A stretch of 64,000 nucleotides of DNA from Limiplasma sp034927815 (GTDB lineage: Bacteria > Bacillota > Clostridia > Christensenellales > Aristaeellaceae): assembly GCA_034927815.1 (NCBI GenBank), contig JAYFPK010000009.1:62001-126000 (forward strand), written 5' to 3'. Position 1 is the first letter of the stretch. Every line of letters starts with the position of its first letter. The position numbers and the translations under genes were made by a program. Under the pieces are notes generated by a model, which made no database searches, was not told the DNA's origin, and saw nothing but the letters and a program-made list of their open reading frames with translations. Shown in pieces: positions 23,494-31,935 of the stretch.

Positions 23494-25323
23494 ATGGGAA
23501 AAATTATCGGTATTGACTTAGGTACCACCAACAGCTGCGTGGCGGTGATGGAGGGCGGCGAACCCGTCGTCATCCCCAATGCGGAGGGCGCGCGCACCAC
23601 TCCTTCCGTCGTTGCCTTTACCAAGGACGGGGAGCGCCTGGTGGGCCAGATCGCCAAGCGGCAGGCCGTGACCAACCCGGACCGCACTGTGATCTCCATC
23701 AAGCGGGAAATGGGCACCGGCCATAAGGTGTCTATTGACGGCAAGGATTACACCCCCCAGGAAATCAGCGCCATGGTGCTGCAAAAGCTCAAGGCGGACG
23801 CCGAGGCCTACCTGGGCGAAACCGTGACCCAGGCCGTTATCACCACCCCCGCCTATTTCAGCGACAGCCAGCGCCAGGCTACCAAGGACGCGGGCCGGAT
23901 CGCCGGGCTGGAGGTTCTGCGGATCATCAACGAGCCCACCGCCGCGTCCCTGGCCTATGGCCTGGACAAGGAAGGCTCCCAGAAGATTTTGGTGTACGAC
24001 CTGGGCGGCGGCACCTTTGACGTGAGCCTGCTGGAGATCGGCGACGGCGTGTTTGAGGTGCTGGCTACCAACGGCAACAACCGCCTGGGCGGCGACGACT
24101 TTGACGAGCGGGTCATCAACTACATCACCGATACCTACAAGCGGGAGAGCGGCATCGATCTGAAAAAGGACCGGATGGCCTACCAGCGCTTGAAGGAAGC
24201 CGCCGAAAAGGCCAAGATCGAGCTTTCCGGCGTGATGACCGCCAACATCAACCTGCCCTTTATCACCAGCGACGCTTCCGGCCCCAAGCACCTGGATATG
24301 AGTCTGACCCGGGCTAAGTTCGACGAGCTCACCGCCGATCTGGTGGAAAAGACCATCGAGCCCATGACCAAGGCCCTCAAGGACGCGGGCCTCACCGCGG
24401 AGCAGATCGACAAGGTGATTCTGGTGGGCGGCTCCACCCGGATTCCCGCCGTCCAGGCTGCGGTGAAGAAGATCACCAACAAGGAGCCCTTCAAGGGCAT
24501 CAACCCCGACGAGTGCGTCGCCATCGGCGCGGCCATCCAGGCCGGTGTGCTGGGCGGCGAGGTGAAGGACGTGCTGCTGCTGGACGTGACGCCCCTGTCT
24601 CTGGGCCTGGAGACCGAGGGCCACATCTTCACTCGGCTGATCGACCGCAACACCACCATCCCCACCACCAAGAGCCAGGTGTTCAGCACCGCCGCCGACG
24701 GGCAGACCACCGTGGAGATCCACGTGCTCCAGGGCGAGCGCCCCATGGCTTTTGACAATAAGACCTTGGGCCGTTTCCAGCTCACGGGCATTCCCGCCGC
24801 GCCCAGGGGCGTGCCGCAGATCGAGGTCACTTTCAACATCGACCGCAACGGCATCGTGAACGTGTCCGCCAAGGACAAGGGCACCGGCAACGAGCAGAAG
24901 ATCACCATCACCGCCTCCACCAACATGACGGAGGAGGAGATCAACCAGCGCATCAAGGAAGCCGAGCAGTACGCCGAAGAGGACAAGAAGCGCAAGGAAG
25001 AGGTGGAGACCCTCAACCGGGCCGACACCATGATCTACGAGATGGAGAAGCAGCTCAAGGACAACGGCGACAAGCTTTCCTCCGAGGATAAGGCCACCGT
25101 GCAAAGCGAGATCGACGCCTTTAAGAAGGTGCGCGAGGGCAATGACGCCCAGGCCATCAAGGATGCCATGGAAGGCTTCACCCAGAAGGTGTACCAGATC
25201 TTTGGCAAGCTCTACCAGCAGGAGGGCGGCCAGGGCGCGCCCCCGGATATGGGCGGCATGGGCGGCGACGGCCCCGTGGAGAACGACGACGGCACCGTCA
25301 ACACCGATTACGACGTGAAGTAA
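23494..25323 (+). CDS. dnaK: Molecular chaperone DnaK (Hsp70)
   Basis: A 609-residue Hsp70. The nucleotide-binding domain (about 1-360) begins GKIIGIDLGTTNSCVAV and contains VYDLGGGTFDVSLLEI and ILVGGSTRIPAVQ. The linker DVLLLDVTPLSLG leads into the substrate-binding beta domain and helical lid, ending in a Gly/Met-rich tail and EEVD-like acidic terminus. AGGAGGAATGAATT precedes the ATG. Co-transcribed with hrcA and grpE; an 86-bp gap separates it from grpE. Confidence 0.98.
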   Translation: MGKIIGIDLGTTNSCVAVMEGGEPVVIPNAEGARTTPSVVAFTKDGERLVGQIAKRQAVTNPDRTVISIKREMGTGHKVSIDGKDYTPQEISAMVLQKLKADAEAYLGETVTQAVITTPAYFSDSQRQATKDAGRIAGLEVLRIINEPTAASLAYGLDKEGSQKILVYDLGGGTFDVSLLEIGDGVFEVLATNGNNRLGGDDFDERVINYITDTYKRESGIDLKKDRMAYQRLKEAAEKAKIELSGVMTANINLPFITSDASGPKHLDMSLTRAKFDELTADLVEKTIEPMTKALKDAGLTAEQIDKVILVGGSTRIPAVQAAVKKITNKEPFKGINPDECVAIGAAIQAGVLGGEVKDVLLLDVTPLSLGLETEGHIFTRLIDRNTTIPTTKSQVFSTAADGQTTVEIHVLQGERPMAFDNKTLGRFQLTGIPAAPRGVPQIEVTFNIDRNGIVNVSAKDKGTGNEQKITITASTNMTEEEINQRIKEAEQYAEEDKKRKEEVETLNRADTMIYEMEKQLKDNGDKLSSEDKATVQSEIDAFKKVREGNDAQAIKDAMEGFTQKVYQIFGKLYQQEGGQGAPPDMGGMGGDGPVENDDGTVNTDYDVK

Positions 25324-25338
25324 GCAAGGGCCTCCGGG

Positions 25339-25429
25339 CCCCCGCGGCCAAAGCCCGCGGGCGCAAGGCCTCGGCAGGGGTCAGGGGAAACCCGCCTCCT
25401 GCCGGGGCATTCGCTGTGTCAAGCCCCGG
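25339..25429 (+). other. Structured dnaK-dnaJ intergenic RNA with overlapping hairpins
   Basis: Three GC-rich stems fit in the 168-bp gap: 25339-25347 with 25355-25363; CGGCAGG 25372-25378 with CCTGCCG 25398-25404; and CCGGGGC 25402-25408 with GCCCCGG 25423-25429. The last two share bases 25402-25404 and so partly compete. None has a U-tract. They may tune dnaJ expression or stabilise dnaK mRNA. Confidence 0.5.
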
Positions 25430-25491
25430 AGGAAAAGAGGTACCCATGATGGGCTGCCAGCAGCCCCATTTGACATAAAGTAGGTGAGCAT

Positions 25492-26628
25492 TTGGCAAAG
25501 AAGCGCGACTATTACGAGGTGCTGGGAGTGCCCAAGGACGCCTCGGATGCGGATATTAAAAAGGCCTATCGCCTGAAAGCCAAGGCGTGCCATCCGGATT
25601 TGCACCCCAATGACAAGGGTGCGGAGGAACGCTTCAAGGAGATCAATGAGGCCAACGAGGTGCTCAGCGACCCGGACAAGCGGGCCCGCTACGACCAGTT
25701 CGGCTTTGACGGGCCTGCCATGGGCGGCCCGGGGGGAGCCGGGGGGTTTGGCGGGTTTGACTTCAGCGGCTTTGGCGGCGCGGGCATGGGCGGCATCGAC
25801 AGTATTTTTGACCAGCTCTTTGGCGGTATGGGCGGCCAGCGGCGGCAAGGCCCCCAGCAGGGCAACGACCTGCGCTTTGACATGAGCATCGCCTTTGAGG
25901 AGGCGGCCTTTGGCGCGGAGAAGTCCTTTGAGTTTTTTCGCAATGAAAACTGCGAAACCTGCGACGGCACCGGGGCCAAGCCCGGCACCCAGCCCCAGAC
26001 CTGCCCCACCTGTAAGGGTTCGGGCCAGGTGCGCGCCGGGGGCGGCTTCATGGTTACCGTGCGCACCTGCCCCACCTGCCACGGGGAGGGCAAGATCGTC
26101 AAGGAAAAGTGCTCCTCCTGCAGCGGCAGCGGGCATGTGCGCAAAAAGCGCACCGCCACGGTAAAAATCCCCGCCGGAATCGACAACGGGCAGACCATCA
26201 TCATGAGCGGCCAGGGCGAGCCGGGGGCGAGGGGCGGCCCCAATGGAGATTTGTACATCCGGGTCAGCGTGAAGCCCCACAGGCTTTTCAAGCGGGAGGG
26301 CACTACCCTCAGGCTGGAGATGCCCATCAGCATCACCCAGGCGGCCTTGGGGGCGGACGTGGATATCCCCACCTTGCAATCCCCTGTGAAATACCATATC
26401 CCCGAGGGGACCCAGAACGACGACCAGTTCCGCCTCAAGGGGTACGGTATCCAGCAGCTCCAGGGAAGCGGCAAGGGGGATCTGGTGGTCCGGGTCCGGG
26501 TGGAGGTGCCCAAAAAGCTCAGCGAGAGGCAGAAAGAGCTTTTACGCCAGCTGGAGGACAGCATGACCGGCAAGGAGTACGAAAGCCGCAAGTCCTTTAT
26601 GGATAAGCTCAGGGGCATGTTCAATTAA
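25492..26628 (+). CDS. dnaJ: Chaperone protein DnaJ
   Basis: A 378-residue class I J-protein that stimulates DnaK. The J domain (about 4-70) has the HPD triad at 34-36. A Gly/Phe-rich segment (about 76-125) follows. Four zinc-binding CxxCxGxG repeats (CETCDGTG, CPTCKGSG, CPTCHGEG, CSSCSGSG) lie at about 155-215, then the C-terminal client-binding domains. The start is TTG at 25492 with AGGTGAG about 6 nt upstream, a weaker signal than for dnaK, in line with the lower amount of DnaJ needed. Confidence 0.97.
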   Translation: MAKKRDYYEVLGVPKDASDADIKKAYRLKAKACHPDLHPNDKGAEERFKEINEANEVLSDPDKRARYDQFGFDGPAMGGPGGAGGFGGFDFSGFGGAGMGGIDSIFDQLFGGMGGQRRQGPQQGNDLRFDMSIAFEEAAFGAEKSFEFFRNENCETCDGTGAKPGTQPQTCPTCKGSGQVRAGGGFMVTVRTCPTCHGEGKIVKEKCSSCSGSGHVRKKRTATVKIPAGIDNGQTIIMSGQGEPGARGGPNGDLYIRVSVKPHRLFKREGTTLRLEMPISITQAALGADVDIPTLQSPVKYHIPEGTQNDDQFRLKGYGIQQLQGSGKGDLVVRVRVEVPKKLSERQKELLRQLEDSMTGKEYESRKSFMDKLRGMFN

Positions 26629-26634
26629 ATGCGC

Positions 26635-26662
26635 GGCGGGCGGCTTTGGCTGCCCGCCTTTT
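26635..26662 (+). terminator. Hairpin after dnaJ (possible attenuator)
   Basis: GGCGGGC (26635-26641) and GCCCGCC (26652-26658) pair around a 10-nt loop and are followed by TTTT. The prmA ribosome site GGAGG comes right after, so partial termination would lower prmA relative to the chaperones. Confidence 0.55.
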
Positions 26663-26674
26663 GGAGGATAAAGC

Positions 26675-27628
26675 ATGCAATGGATGGAAGTGGCTGTGCA
26701 TACCACAACCCAGGGGTCCGATGTCGTCAGCGCCCTGCTCATGGAGCTGGGCTCCACCGGCACGGAAATCGTGGACCGGGCGGATATTCCCGATCCCGCC
26801 AGCCCCGGGGTGTACTGGGAGATGTACGATGAAAAGCTCCTGGAGGACATGCCCCAGGATGTGCTGGTGAAGGGCTGGTTTGAGGTGGGGCAAAGCGCCG
26901 CGGATACGCTGGCCGCCCTCAAGGGGGAATTGGCCGCCCTGTTGCGGGGCCAAGCCGAAAATCCGGCGCCCCTGGGGTCCCTGGCGCTGGATGTGAAGGA
27001 AGTGCAGGACGCGGATTGGGCCGAGAACTGGAAGCAGTACTACAAGCCCTTCCGGGTGGGCAGCCGCCTGGTGGTGAAGCCCACGTGGGAAAGTTACCAG
27101 GCCGGGGAAGGGGACGTGCTCATCGAGCTGGACCCAGGCATGGCCTTTGGCACGGGCACCCACGAAACCACCCATATGTGCATGGAACTGCTGGAGAAGC
27201 ACCTGCGCGGCGGCATGCGGGTGATGGACGTGGGCACGGGCAGCGGCATTCTGGCTATCGCGGCGGCCAAGCTGGGGGCGGACAACATCCTGGCCATTGA
27301 CATCGATCCGGACGCGGTGAAGGTTGCCAAGGAGAATGTGGCCCTAAACGGCGCGGGCGAACAGGTGCGGGTGGTTTGCGCGGATTTGGTCAGCGGTGAA
27401 ACCATGGCCTGCGAGCTGGCGGTGGCCAATATCGTGGCGGACGCGATCTGCATGCTGGCGGCTCCGTTGACCCGGCATCTGATGCCGGGGGGGCTGCTGG
27501 TCTGCTCCGGGATCATCAAAGAGCGGGAGGCGGACGTATTGCGCTCCGCCGGCGAGGCGGGGTATACTTTGGTGGAGCGGATGACCCAGGGCGAGTGGGT
27601 TGCCCTTTGCCTTGCCAGGGGGAGGTAG
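26675..27628 (+). CDS. prmA: Ribosomal protein L11 methyltransferase
   Basis: PrmA trimethylates lysines and the N-terminus of ribosomal protein L11 using S-adenosylmethionine. The 317-residue protein has an N-terminal L11-recognition domain (about 1-100), a linker with DADWAENWKQYYKPFRVG-like sequence, and a class I methyltransferase domain with MAFGTGTHETT and VMDVGTGSGILAIAA (motif I). ATG at 26675 follows GGAGGATAAAGC. It precedes rsmE by 2 bp, the common arrangement downstream of dnaJ. Confidence 0.95.
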   Translation: MQWMEVAVHTTTQGSDVVSALLMELGSTGTEIVDRADIPDPASPGVYWEMYDEKLLEDMPQDVLVKGWFEVGQSAADTLAALKGELAALLRGQAENPAPLGSLALDVKEVQDADWAENWKQYYKPFRVGSRLVVKPTWESYQAGEGDVLIELDPGMAFGTGTHETTHMCMELLEKHLRGGMRVMDVGTGSGILAIAAAKLGADNILAIDIDPDAVKVAKENVALNGAGEQVRVVCADLVSGETMACELAVANIVADAICMLAAPLTRHLMPGGLLVCSGIIKEREADVLRSAGEAGYTLVERMTQGEWVALCLARGR

Positions 27629-27630
27629 CC

Positions 27631-28368
27631 ATGCACCGCTTTTTTGTGGAACAGCCCCTGGAAGCGGGTCTGATCGTAGGCCTGTCCAAGGAGGAAAGCG
27701 CCCATGCGGCCCGGGTGCTGCGCCTGAAGGCCGGGGACCCGGTGGAGCTCCTGGACGGCGGGGCCTTGTACGCCGGGGAGCTGGTGCGGGTGGGCGAGGA
27801 CGGCGTGAAAGCCAGAGTCCTGTCCGCGTTGCCCTCTCCGGAAAGCCGGGCCCAAATCACCCTGTGGCAGGGCATGCCCAAGGCGGACAAGCTGGAGTGG
27901 ATCGTCCAAAAGGCCACGGAGCTCGGGGTCTGGGCCCTGTGGCCCGTGGAGATGGAACGCTCTGTGGTGAAGGGGGACAAGGCCAGGCGGAGCCAGAAGC
28001 GGGAGCGCTGGGAGCGCATCGCCCTGGAGGCGGCCAAGCAGAGCGGCCGGGCCCACGTGCCCCAGGTGGAGGACGCCTGCGGTTTTGAGGAGGCCTATAA
28101 GCGCCTTCAGGGCCAGGACTTTGATCTGATTTTGGTGGCCTGGGAGGAAGCCCGGGGCCTCACCCTGAGCCGGGCGGTCCGGGAAAGCCCCCGCAAGGAG
28201 CGGATTTTGCTGGTGATCGGCCCCGAGGGTGGCATCACCCAAGAGGAATGCCAAAGACTCCAAGCCCTGGGGGGACGCAGCGTCACCCTGGGCAGGCGCA
28301 TCCTCCGCACGGAAACGGCGGGGCCCAGCGCCCTGGCGGTGATTTTGGCCGCTTTGGAGGAAATGTAA
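27631..28368 (+). CDS. rsmE: 16S rRNA (uracil-1498-N3)-methyltransferase
   Basis: RsmE is a SPOUT-class (knotted) methyltransferase acting on 16S rRNA U1498. At 245 residues it has an N-terminal PUA-like domain (about 1-70) and a trefoil-knot domain with KADKLEWIVQKATELGV, LLVIGPEGGITQEE and LGRRILRTETAGPSAL, all diagnostic. ATG at 27631 follows GGGGGAGGTAGCC, 2 bp after the prmA stop; the longer frame from 27595 overlaps prmA. Confidence 0.96.
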   Translation: MHRFFVEQPLEAGLIVGLSKEESAHAARVLRLKAGDPVELLDGGALYAGELVRVGEDGVKARVLSALPSPESRAQITLWQGMPKADKLEWIVQKATELGVWALWPVEMERSVVKGDKARRSQKRERWERIALEAAKQSGRAHVPQVEDACGFEEAYKRLQGQDFDLILVAWEEARGLTLSRAVRESPRKERILLVIGPEGGITQEECQRLQALGGRSVTLGRRILRTETAGPSALAVILAALEEM

Positions 28369-28382
28369 GAAGGGAAGAATCC

Positions 28383-29696
28383 ATGGCCCAAACCGTATGC
28401 TTTACCACCTTGGGCTGCAAGGTGAACCAATATGATACCCAGGCCATGCTGGAGCGCTTTGAGGCCCAGGGATATGTGGCCGTGCCCCCCGGCGCGGGGG
28501 CGGACGTGTACGTGGTGAACACCTGCACCGTCACCGGTACGGGAGATCAAAAGAGCATGAAGCTGGTGCGGCGCTACCGCCGGGAGAACCCCGGAGCGGA
28601 AGTGGTGATCGCGGGCTGCCTGGCCCAGCGGATGGGGGAGGAGCTGCGCCATACCGGGGCGCGGCTGATTCTGGGCACCCAGTATCGTGGCCGGATCGTG
28701 GAGCTGCTGGAGAAGGCCATCCGGGAAAATACCCAGATCGTAGCCGTCAGCGCTTTGGACAGCGCGGCTTTTGAGGAATTGTCGATTCACCGGCACGAGG
28801 GGCATACCCGGGCGGTGATGAAAATTCAGGAGGGCTGCGATTGCCATTGCACCTACTGCATCATTCCCTCCGTGCGGGGCGGCATCCGCTCCCGGGAGGT
28901 GGAGGAGATCCGGCGGGAGGCCGCGGCCCTGGGGCAGGCGGGCTTCAAGGAGCTGGTGCTCACGGGGATCCATCTCACCAGCTACGGCCTGGACCTGCCG
29001 GGAAGGCCCGCCTTGGCCCAGGCGGTTCAGGCCGCCTGCGGGCAGGAGGGCATCGCCAGGGTGCGGCTGGGCTCTTTGGAGCCCGGCGTGGCTACGGAAG
29101 CCTTTGTGCAGGCCCTGGGGGAGCTGCCCCAGTTTTGCCCCCAATTCCACTTGGCGTTGCAAAGCGGCAGCGACGCCGTGCTGGCCCGGATGAAGCGGCG
29201 CTACAATACGGCCCAGTTTGAGGCGGCGGTCCGGCGCATCCGGGAGGCCTTTCCCAACGCCGCCTTCACCACGGACGTGATCGTGGGCTTTCCCGGGGAG
29301 ACGCCCCAGGAGTTTGAGCAGACCCTGGCCTTCTGTGAGAAAATCGGCTTTGCCAGGCTCCATGTGTTCCCCTACAGCAAAAGGGAAGGGACCCCCGCCG
29401 CCGCCATGGAGGGCCAGCTTCCCGAGGAAGTGAAGCAGGAGCGGGTGCGCCGCCTCATGGAGATGGGTAAAACCCTGACCCAGGCCTACCATGAACGGCA
29501 GTTGGGGCGGGTGGCCCAGGTGCTGCTGGAGGAGCGCCGGCCCGATGGCCGCTGGGAAGGATACACGCCGGAGTATGTCCATACTGTGGTGGAAGCGGCT
29601 GCGGAGCAGGCGGCGTCCCTTGGCTGCGGCCAGCTGGTCCGGGTGCGCATGGAAAAGCTGACCCGGGAAGGAATGGCCGGGACCTTTGTGGAATGA
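28383..29696 (+). CDS. mtaB: tRNA ms2t6A37 methylthiotransferase MtaB
   Basis: MtaB converts t6A37 to 2-methylthio-t6A37 in ANN-decoding tRNAs. This 437-residue protein has the N-terminal UPF0004 domain with three cluster cysteines (Cys12, Cys48 and Cys79) and a radical SAM domain with Cys152, Cys156 and Cys159 (GCDCHCTYCIIPSVRG). A C-terminal TRAM domain follows (about 375-437). ATG at 28383 follows AAGAAGGGAAGAATCC; the frame extends upstream only as a shadow of rsmE. Confidence 0.95.
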   Translation: MAQTVCFTTLGCKVNQYDTQAMLERFEAQGYVAVPPGAGADVYVVNTCTVTGTGDQKSMKLVRRYRRENPGAEVVIAGCLAQRMGEELRHTGARLILGTQYRGRIVELLEKAIRENTQIVAVSALDSAAFEELSIHRHEGHTRAVMKIQEGCDCHCTYCIIPSVRGGIRSREVEEIRREAAALGQAGFKELVLTGIHLTSYGLDLPGRPALAQAVQAACGQEGIARVRLGSLEPGVATEAFVQALGELPQFCPQFHLALQSGSDAVLARMKRRYNTAQFEAAVRRIREAFPNAAFTTDVIVGFPGETPQEFEQTLAFCEKIGFARLHVFPYSKREGTPAAAMEGQLPEEVKQERVRRLMEMGKTLTQAYHERQLGRVAQVLLEERRPDGRWEGYTPEYVHTVVEAAAEQAASLGCGQLVRVRMEKLTREGMAGTFVE

Positions 29697-29729
29697 GAGA
29701 ATGAGAAAAGCGATCAGGGAGGAAGCCCC

Positions 29730-30074
29730 ATGGAAAATTGCCTGTTTTGCCAGATCCTGGAGGGAAAGATCCCTTCCAAAAAGGTCTATGAGGATGAGCA
29801 CACCTACGCCTTTGAGGACATTCAGCCCCAGGCGAAGCATCATGTGCTGGTGATTTGCAAGCAGCACATCCCGGATGTGGCCCATTGCGGTGAGCTGTCC
29901 GATGCCCAACTGGCCGCCTGCCTGCGGACCTGCGCCAAGGTCGCCAAGGAGTTGGGGCTTCAGGAGGGCGGGTACCGGGTTGTCACGAACTGCGGGCCGG
30001 ACGCCTGCCAAAGCGTGGGCCACATGCATTTCCATGTGTTGGGCGGGCAGCGGCTCAGCGGCCGGATGGGATAA
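29730..30074 (+). CDS. HIT-family nucleotide hydrolase/transferase
   Basis: A 114-residue histidine-triad protein of the HinT type, which hydrolyses phosphoramidates such as AMP-lysine. The catalytic His triad is in VGHMHFHVLGG near residues 95-105. ENCLFCQI with the downstream acidic helix supports a Cys-containing zinc site common in Gram-positive members. ATG at 29730 follows a GGGAGGAAGCCCC site. It is the last gene of the mtaB group; rpsU has its own promoter. Confidence 0.93.
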   Translation: MENCLFCQILEGKIPSKKVYEDEHTYAFEDIQPQAKHHVLVICKQHIPDVAHCGELSDAQLAACLRTCAKVAKELGLQEGGYRVVTNCGPDACQSVGHMHFHVLGGQRLSGRMG

Positions 30075-30121
30075 GGCTAGCCGCGCTGGGGAGCTGTTTT
30101 GCGATTCATGAAAATTCATAG

Positions 30122-30150
30122 TTGACGCGCCCTTACGAACGGGTTATAAT
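30122..30150 (+). promoter_or_regulatory. rpsU promoter
   Basis: TTGACG (30122-30127), a 17-bp spacer and a perfect TATAAT (30145-30150). The leader is about 75 nt long. Confidence 0.85.
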
Positions 30151-30230
30151 ATTTGCAGAATCGCTATGTTGCTGTACTTGGGAATGACTGAGCACAACGC
30201 AAGGCGAGATGAGCGAGGGGAGGGATAACA

Positions 30231-30404
30231 GTGTCCGAGGTACGAATCCGCGAAAACGAATCCCTGGAAAGCGCTCTGAAGCGGTTTAAACGGCAATGTG
30301 CTCGTACAGGTGTTTTGGCAGAGGCTCGCAAGCGTGAGCATTATGAAAAGCCCAGTGTGAAACGCAAAAAGAAAGCTGAAGCGGCACGCAAGCGCAAGTA
30401 TTAA
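30231..30404 (+). CDS. rpsU: 30S ribosomal protein S21
   Basis: A 57-residue basic ribosomal protein, read directly from the sequence; it is too short for most ORF cut-offs. The translation starts MSEVRIRENESLESALKRFK and ends in RKKKAEAARKRKY-type sequence, with the family core ARKREHYEKPSVKRK. The start is GTG at 30231, with GGGGAGGGAT about 6 nt upstream. It has its own strong promoter and is followed within 10 bp by a terminator, so it is monocistronic. The mtaB-HIT-rpsU order is common in Clostridia. Confidence 0.95.
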   Translation: MSEVRIRENESLESALKRFKRQCARTGVLAEARKREHYEKPSVKRKKKAEAARKRKY

Positions 30405-30412
30405 ACCATTAG

Positions 30413-30446
30413 GCCCTTCCTCTCCCGCGGAGGAAAGGGCTTTTTC
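30413..30446 (+). terminator. rpsU terminator
   Basis: GCCCTTCCTC at about 30413-30422 pairs with GAGGAAAGGGC at 30430-30440 (one bulged A) and is followed by TTTTTCTTT. Confidence 0.85.
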
Positions 30447-30675
30447 TTTGCCCTTGCCAACAGGCGCCGGGGACCGCGCGAGGGGAAATTGCAACTTCTC
30501 TCTCGGAAAAATTCATTTTGCCTTTTTTCAGGGCAAGGGGGCGGCGGAGCGGACGCCTGCCTTCCCAAAACGGACATCAGGGCTTTTGCGAATCTTTTTG
30601 GCAGAAACCGCAAGAAAAAGGACCTATAGGGAAGGTTTTGTCGGCGAAAGTCTTGGTTTTTACAGGTTGGGAACC
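30447..30675. other. Intergenic region between rpsU and the methyltransferase promoter
   Basis: About 230 bp with no RNA gene, repeat or ORF that has a ribosome site. An open frame runs through it into the methyltransferase gene, but it lies upstream of the promoter at 30676-30704 and has no coding character, so I exclude it. Confidence 0.45.
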
Positions 30676-30704
30676 TTGCAAACAAGGGATTTCTGTGCTA
30701 TAAT
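30676..30704 (+). promoter_or_regulatory. Promoter of the TRM11-like methyltransferase gene
   Basis: TTGCAA (30676-30681), a 17-bp spacer and a perfect TATAAT (30699-30704). It places the mRNA start near 30711 and therefore rules out upstream start codons for the gene. Confidence 0.75.
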
Positions 30705-30756
30705 CGACGTAGGTATGACCCGTTGTTCATATCCAAACGATGGAAAGAGGAAATGC

Positions 30757-31791
30757 GTGCGATACGCTTTGTTGGTAAAGCCTCACGCCAATGCCCGTTA
30801 TACACAATCCCTGCGAAAGCTAGCCATAGCAGAACTACAATGCCTCTTGGCCGCGTGGGATGTGCCCGCGGAGCCTTCTTGGACGGAAATTGCGGGAACA
30901 TCGTTTTTAACCTTTGAAGCGGAGGAACTTTCCCCCCTCGCCTGGCAGACGGTCAGCGGCCACTCCGCCATTTGCTTTGCCGCGGTGAGGGAAGGAATTT
31001 TTCTACGGCCGGTACCCCTCGCAAAAAGGAAGTATCTGCCAGATGATTTGCCGGAGGTGTTAAAATATAAGGGAAAGACAAATTCTGATTTTACTTCTAT
31101 GATGATTCACTGCGCGTGCGCAGTCTCCGATTTTGCCCGTGATCCGGGGCCGCTTACGCTGCTGGATCCGCTCTGCGGGCGGGGAACGACGTTGTTTTGC
31201 GCCCTGGAGGCCGGGCATCACGGGATCGGTGTGGATTTGGACGCCAAGGCTGTGGCCGAGGCGGATGTGTATTTCTCCCGGTATTTGCAATACCATCATA
31301 TTAAGCATGAAAGGCAGCGCGCCAACGCGACCCTGGGCCAAGGGCGCAACGCCCCGGAATTCCGGTATACCCTCGCCAATACCCCGGAAAGCTACCGGCG
31401 GGGGGAGTGCAGAACGCTCAGGCTCTTTGCGGGGGATACCAGGGAAGCGGACCGGATGGCAGGCAAGGAAAGCTGCCATCTGCTCCTTGCGGATCTGCCC
31501 TATGGGGTGCAGCACGCCCCCAGAGCCGGGAAAGCCATTTCCTCCCTGCAGGAGTTTCTCAGCGAGGCGCTGCCCGCCTATTACGCGGCGCTCAAGGCCG
31601 GTGGGGCCATTGCCCTTTCCTTTAATATCTACACATTACCCCGCAGCGAGATTGCACACATGATGCAAAATGCCGGTTTTAAGGTACAAACGCATCCTCC
31701 CTATCATGATTTTTCCCATTGGGTGGAACAGGCTGTCAATAGAGACTTCGTCGTTGCACGCAAAGAAAGACCCACTACAACCCATCGTTAG
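30757..31791 (+). CDS. TRM11-family SAM-dependent RNA methyltransferase
   Basis: A 344-residue protein. The N-terminal part (about 1-95) is a THUMP-like or substrate-binding region. The C-terminal Rossmann domain carries motif I in LDPLCGRGTTLFCALEAGHHG (about 130-150), IGVDLD, and the N2-guanine-type catalytic motif DLPYGVQHAP near 250. Relatives (TRM11, Trm14, RlmKL) make m2G in tRNA or rRNA. The start is GTG at 30757 with AGAGGAAA about 5 nt upstream; an ATG at 30715 is too near the transcription start. Its RNA target is unknown. The rho-like gene follows after 144 bp. Confidence 0.8.
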   Translation: MRYALLVKPHANARYTQSLRKLAIAELQCLLAAWDVPAEPSWTEIAGTSFLTFEAEELSPLAWQTVSGHSAICFAAVREGIFLRPVPLAKRKYLPDDLPEVLKYKGKTNSDFTSMMIHCACAVSDFARDPGPLTLLDPLCGRGTTLFCALEAGHHGIGVDLDAKAVAEADVYFSRYLQYHHIKHERQRANATLGQGRNAPEFRYTLANTPESYRRGECRTLRLFAGDTREADRMAGKESCHLLLADLPYGVQHAPRAGKAISSLQEFLSEALPAYYAALKAGGAIALSFNIYTLPRSEIAHMMQNAGFKVQTHPPYHDFSHWVEQAVNRDFVVARKERPTTTHR

Positions 31792-31935
31792 CGTTGCCTT
31801 CTTGGTGATTTCATCATCAGTGCAGCAAGAGCAAAACGAAACATACTGGTTCTCAAGCGCTTGTCACTGGTTGGCAGGCCTCACGGTGAAAAACTTCCTG
31901 CCCGGGGCAGGTATGACTTCAAGGAGGTTTTCACA

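Noticed and set aside
28107..30119. A 670-codon open frame on the minus strand
   Set aside because: It is antisense to rsmE, mtaB and the HIT gene, all of which are clear family members. Its His/Gly/Leu/Gln-rich composition is typical of GC-rich antisense shadows. The same applies to long frames at 39164-41413, 50132-52717, 56401-58422 and 32287-34071.
30448..30756. N-terminal extension of the TRM11-like methyltransferase to base 30448
   Set aside because: It lies mostly upstream of a clear promoter (30676-30704), has no coding character, and the GTG at 30757 has a proper ribosome site.
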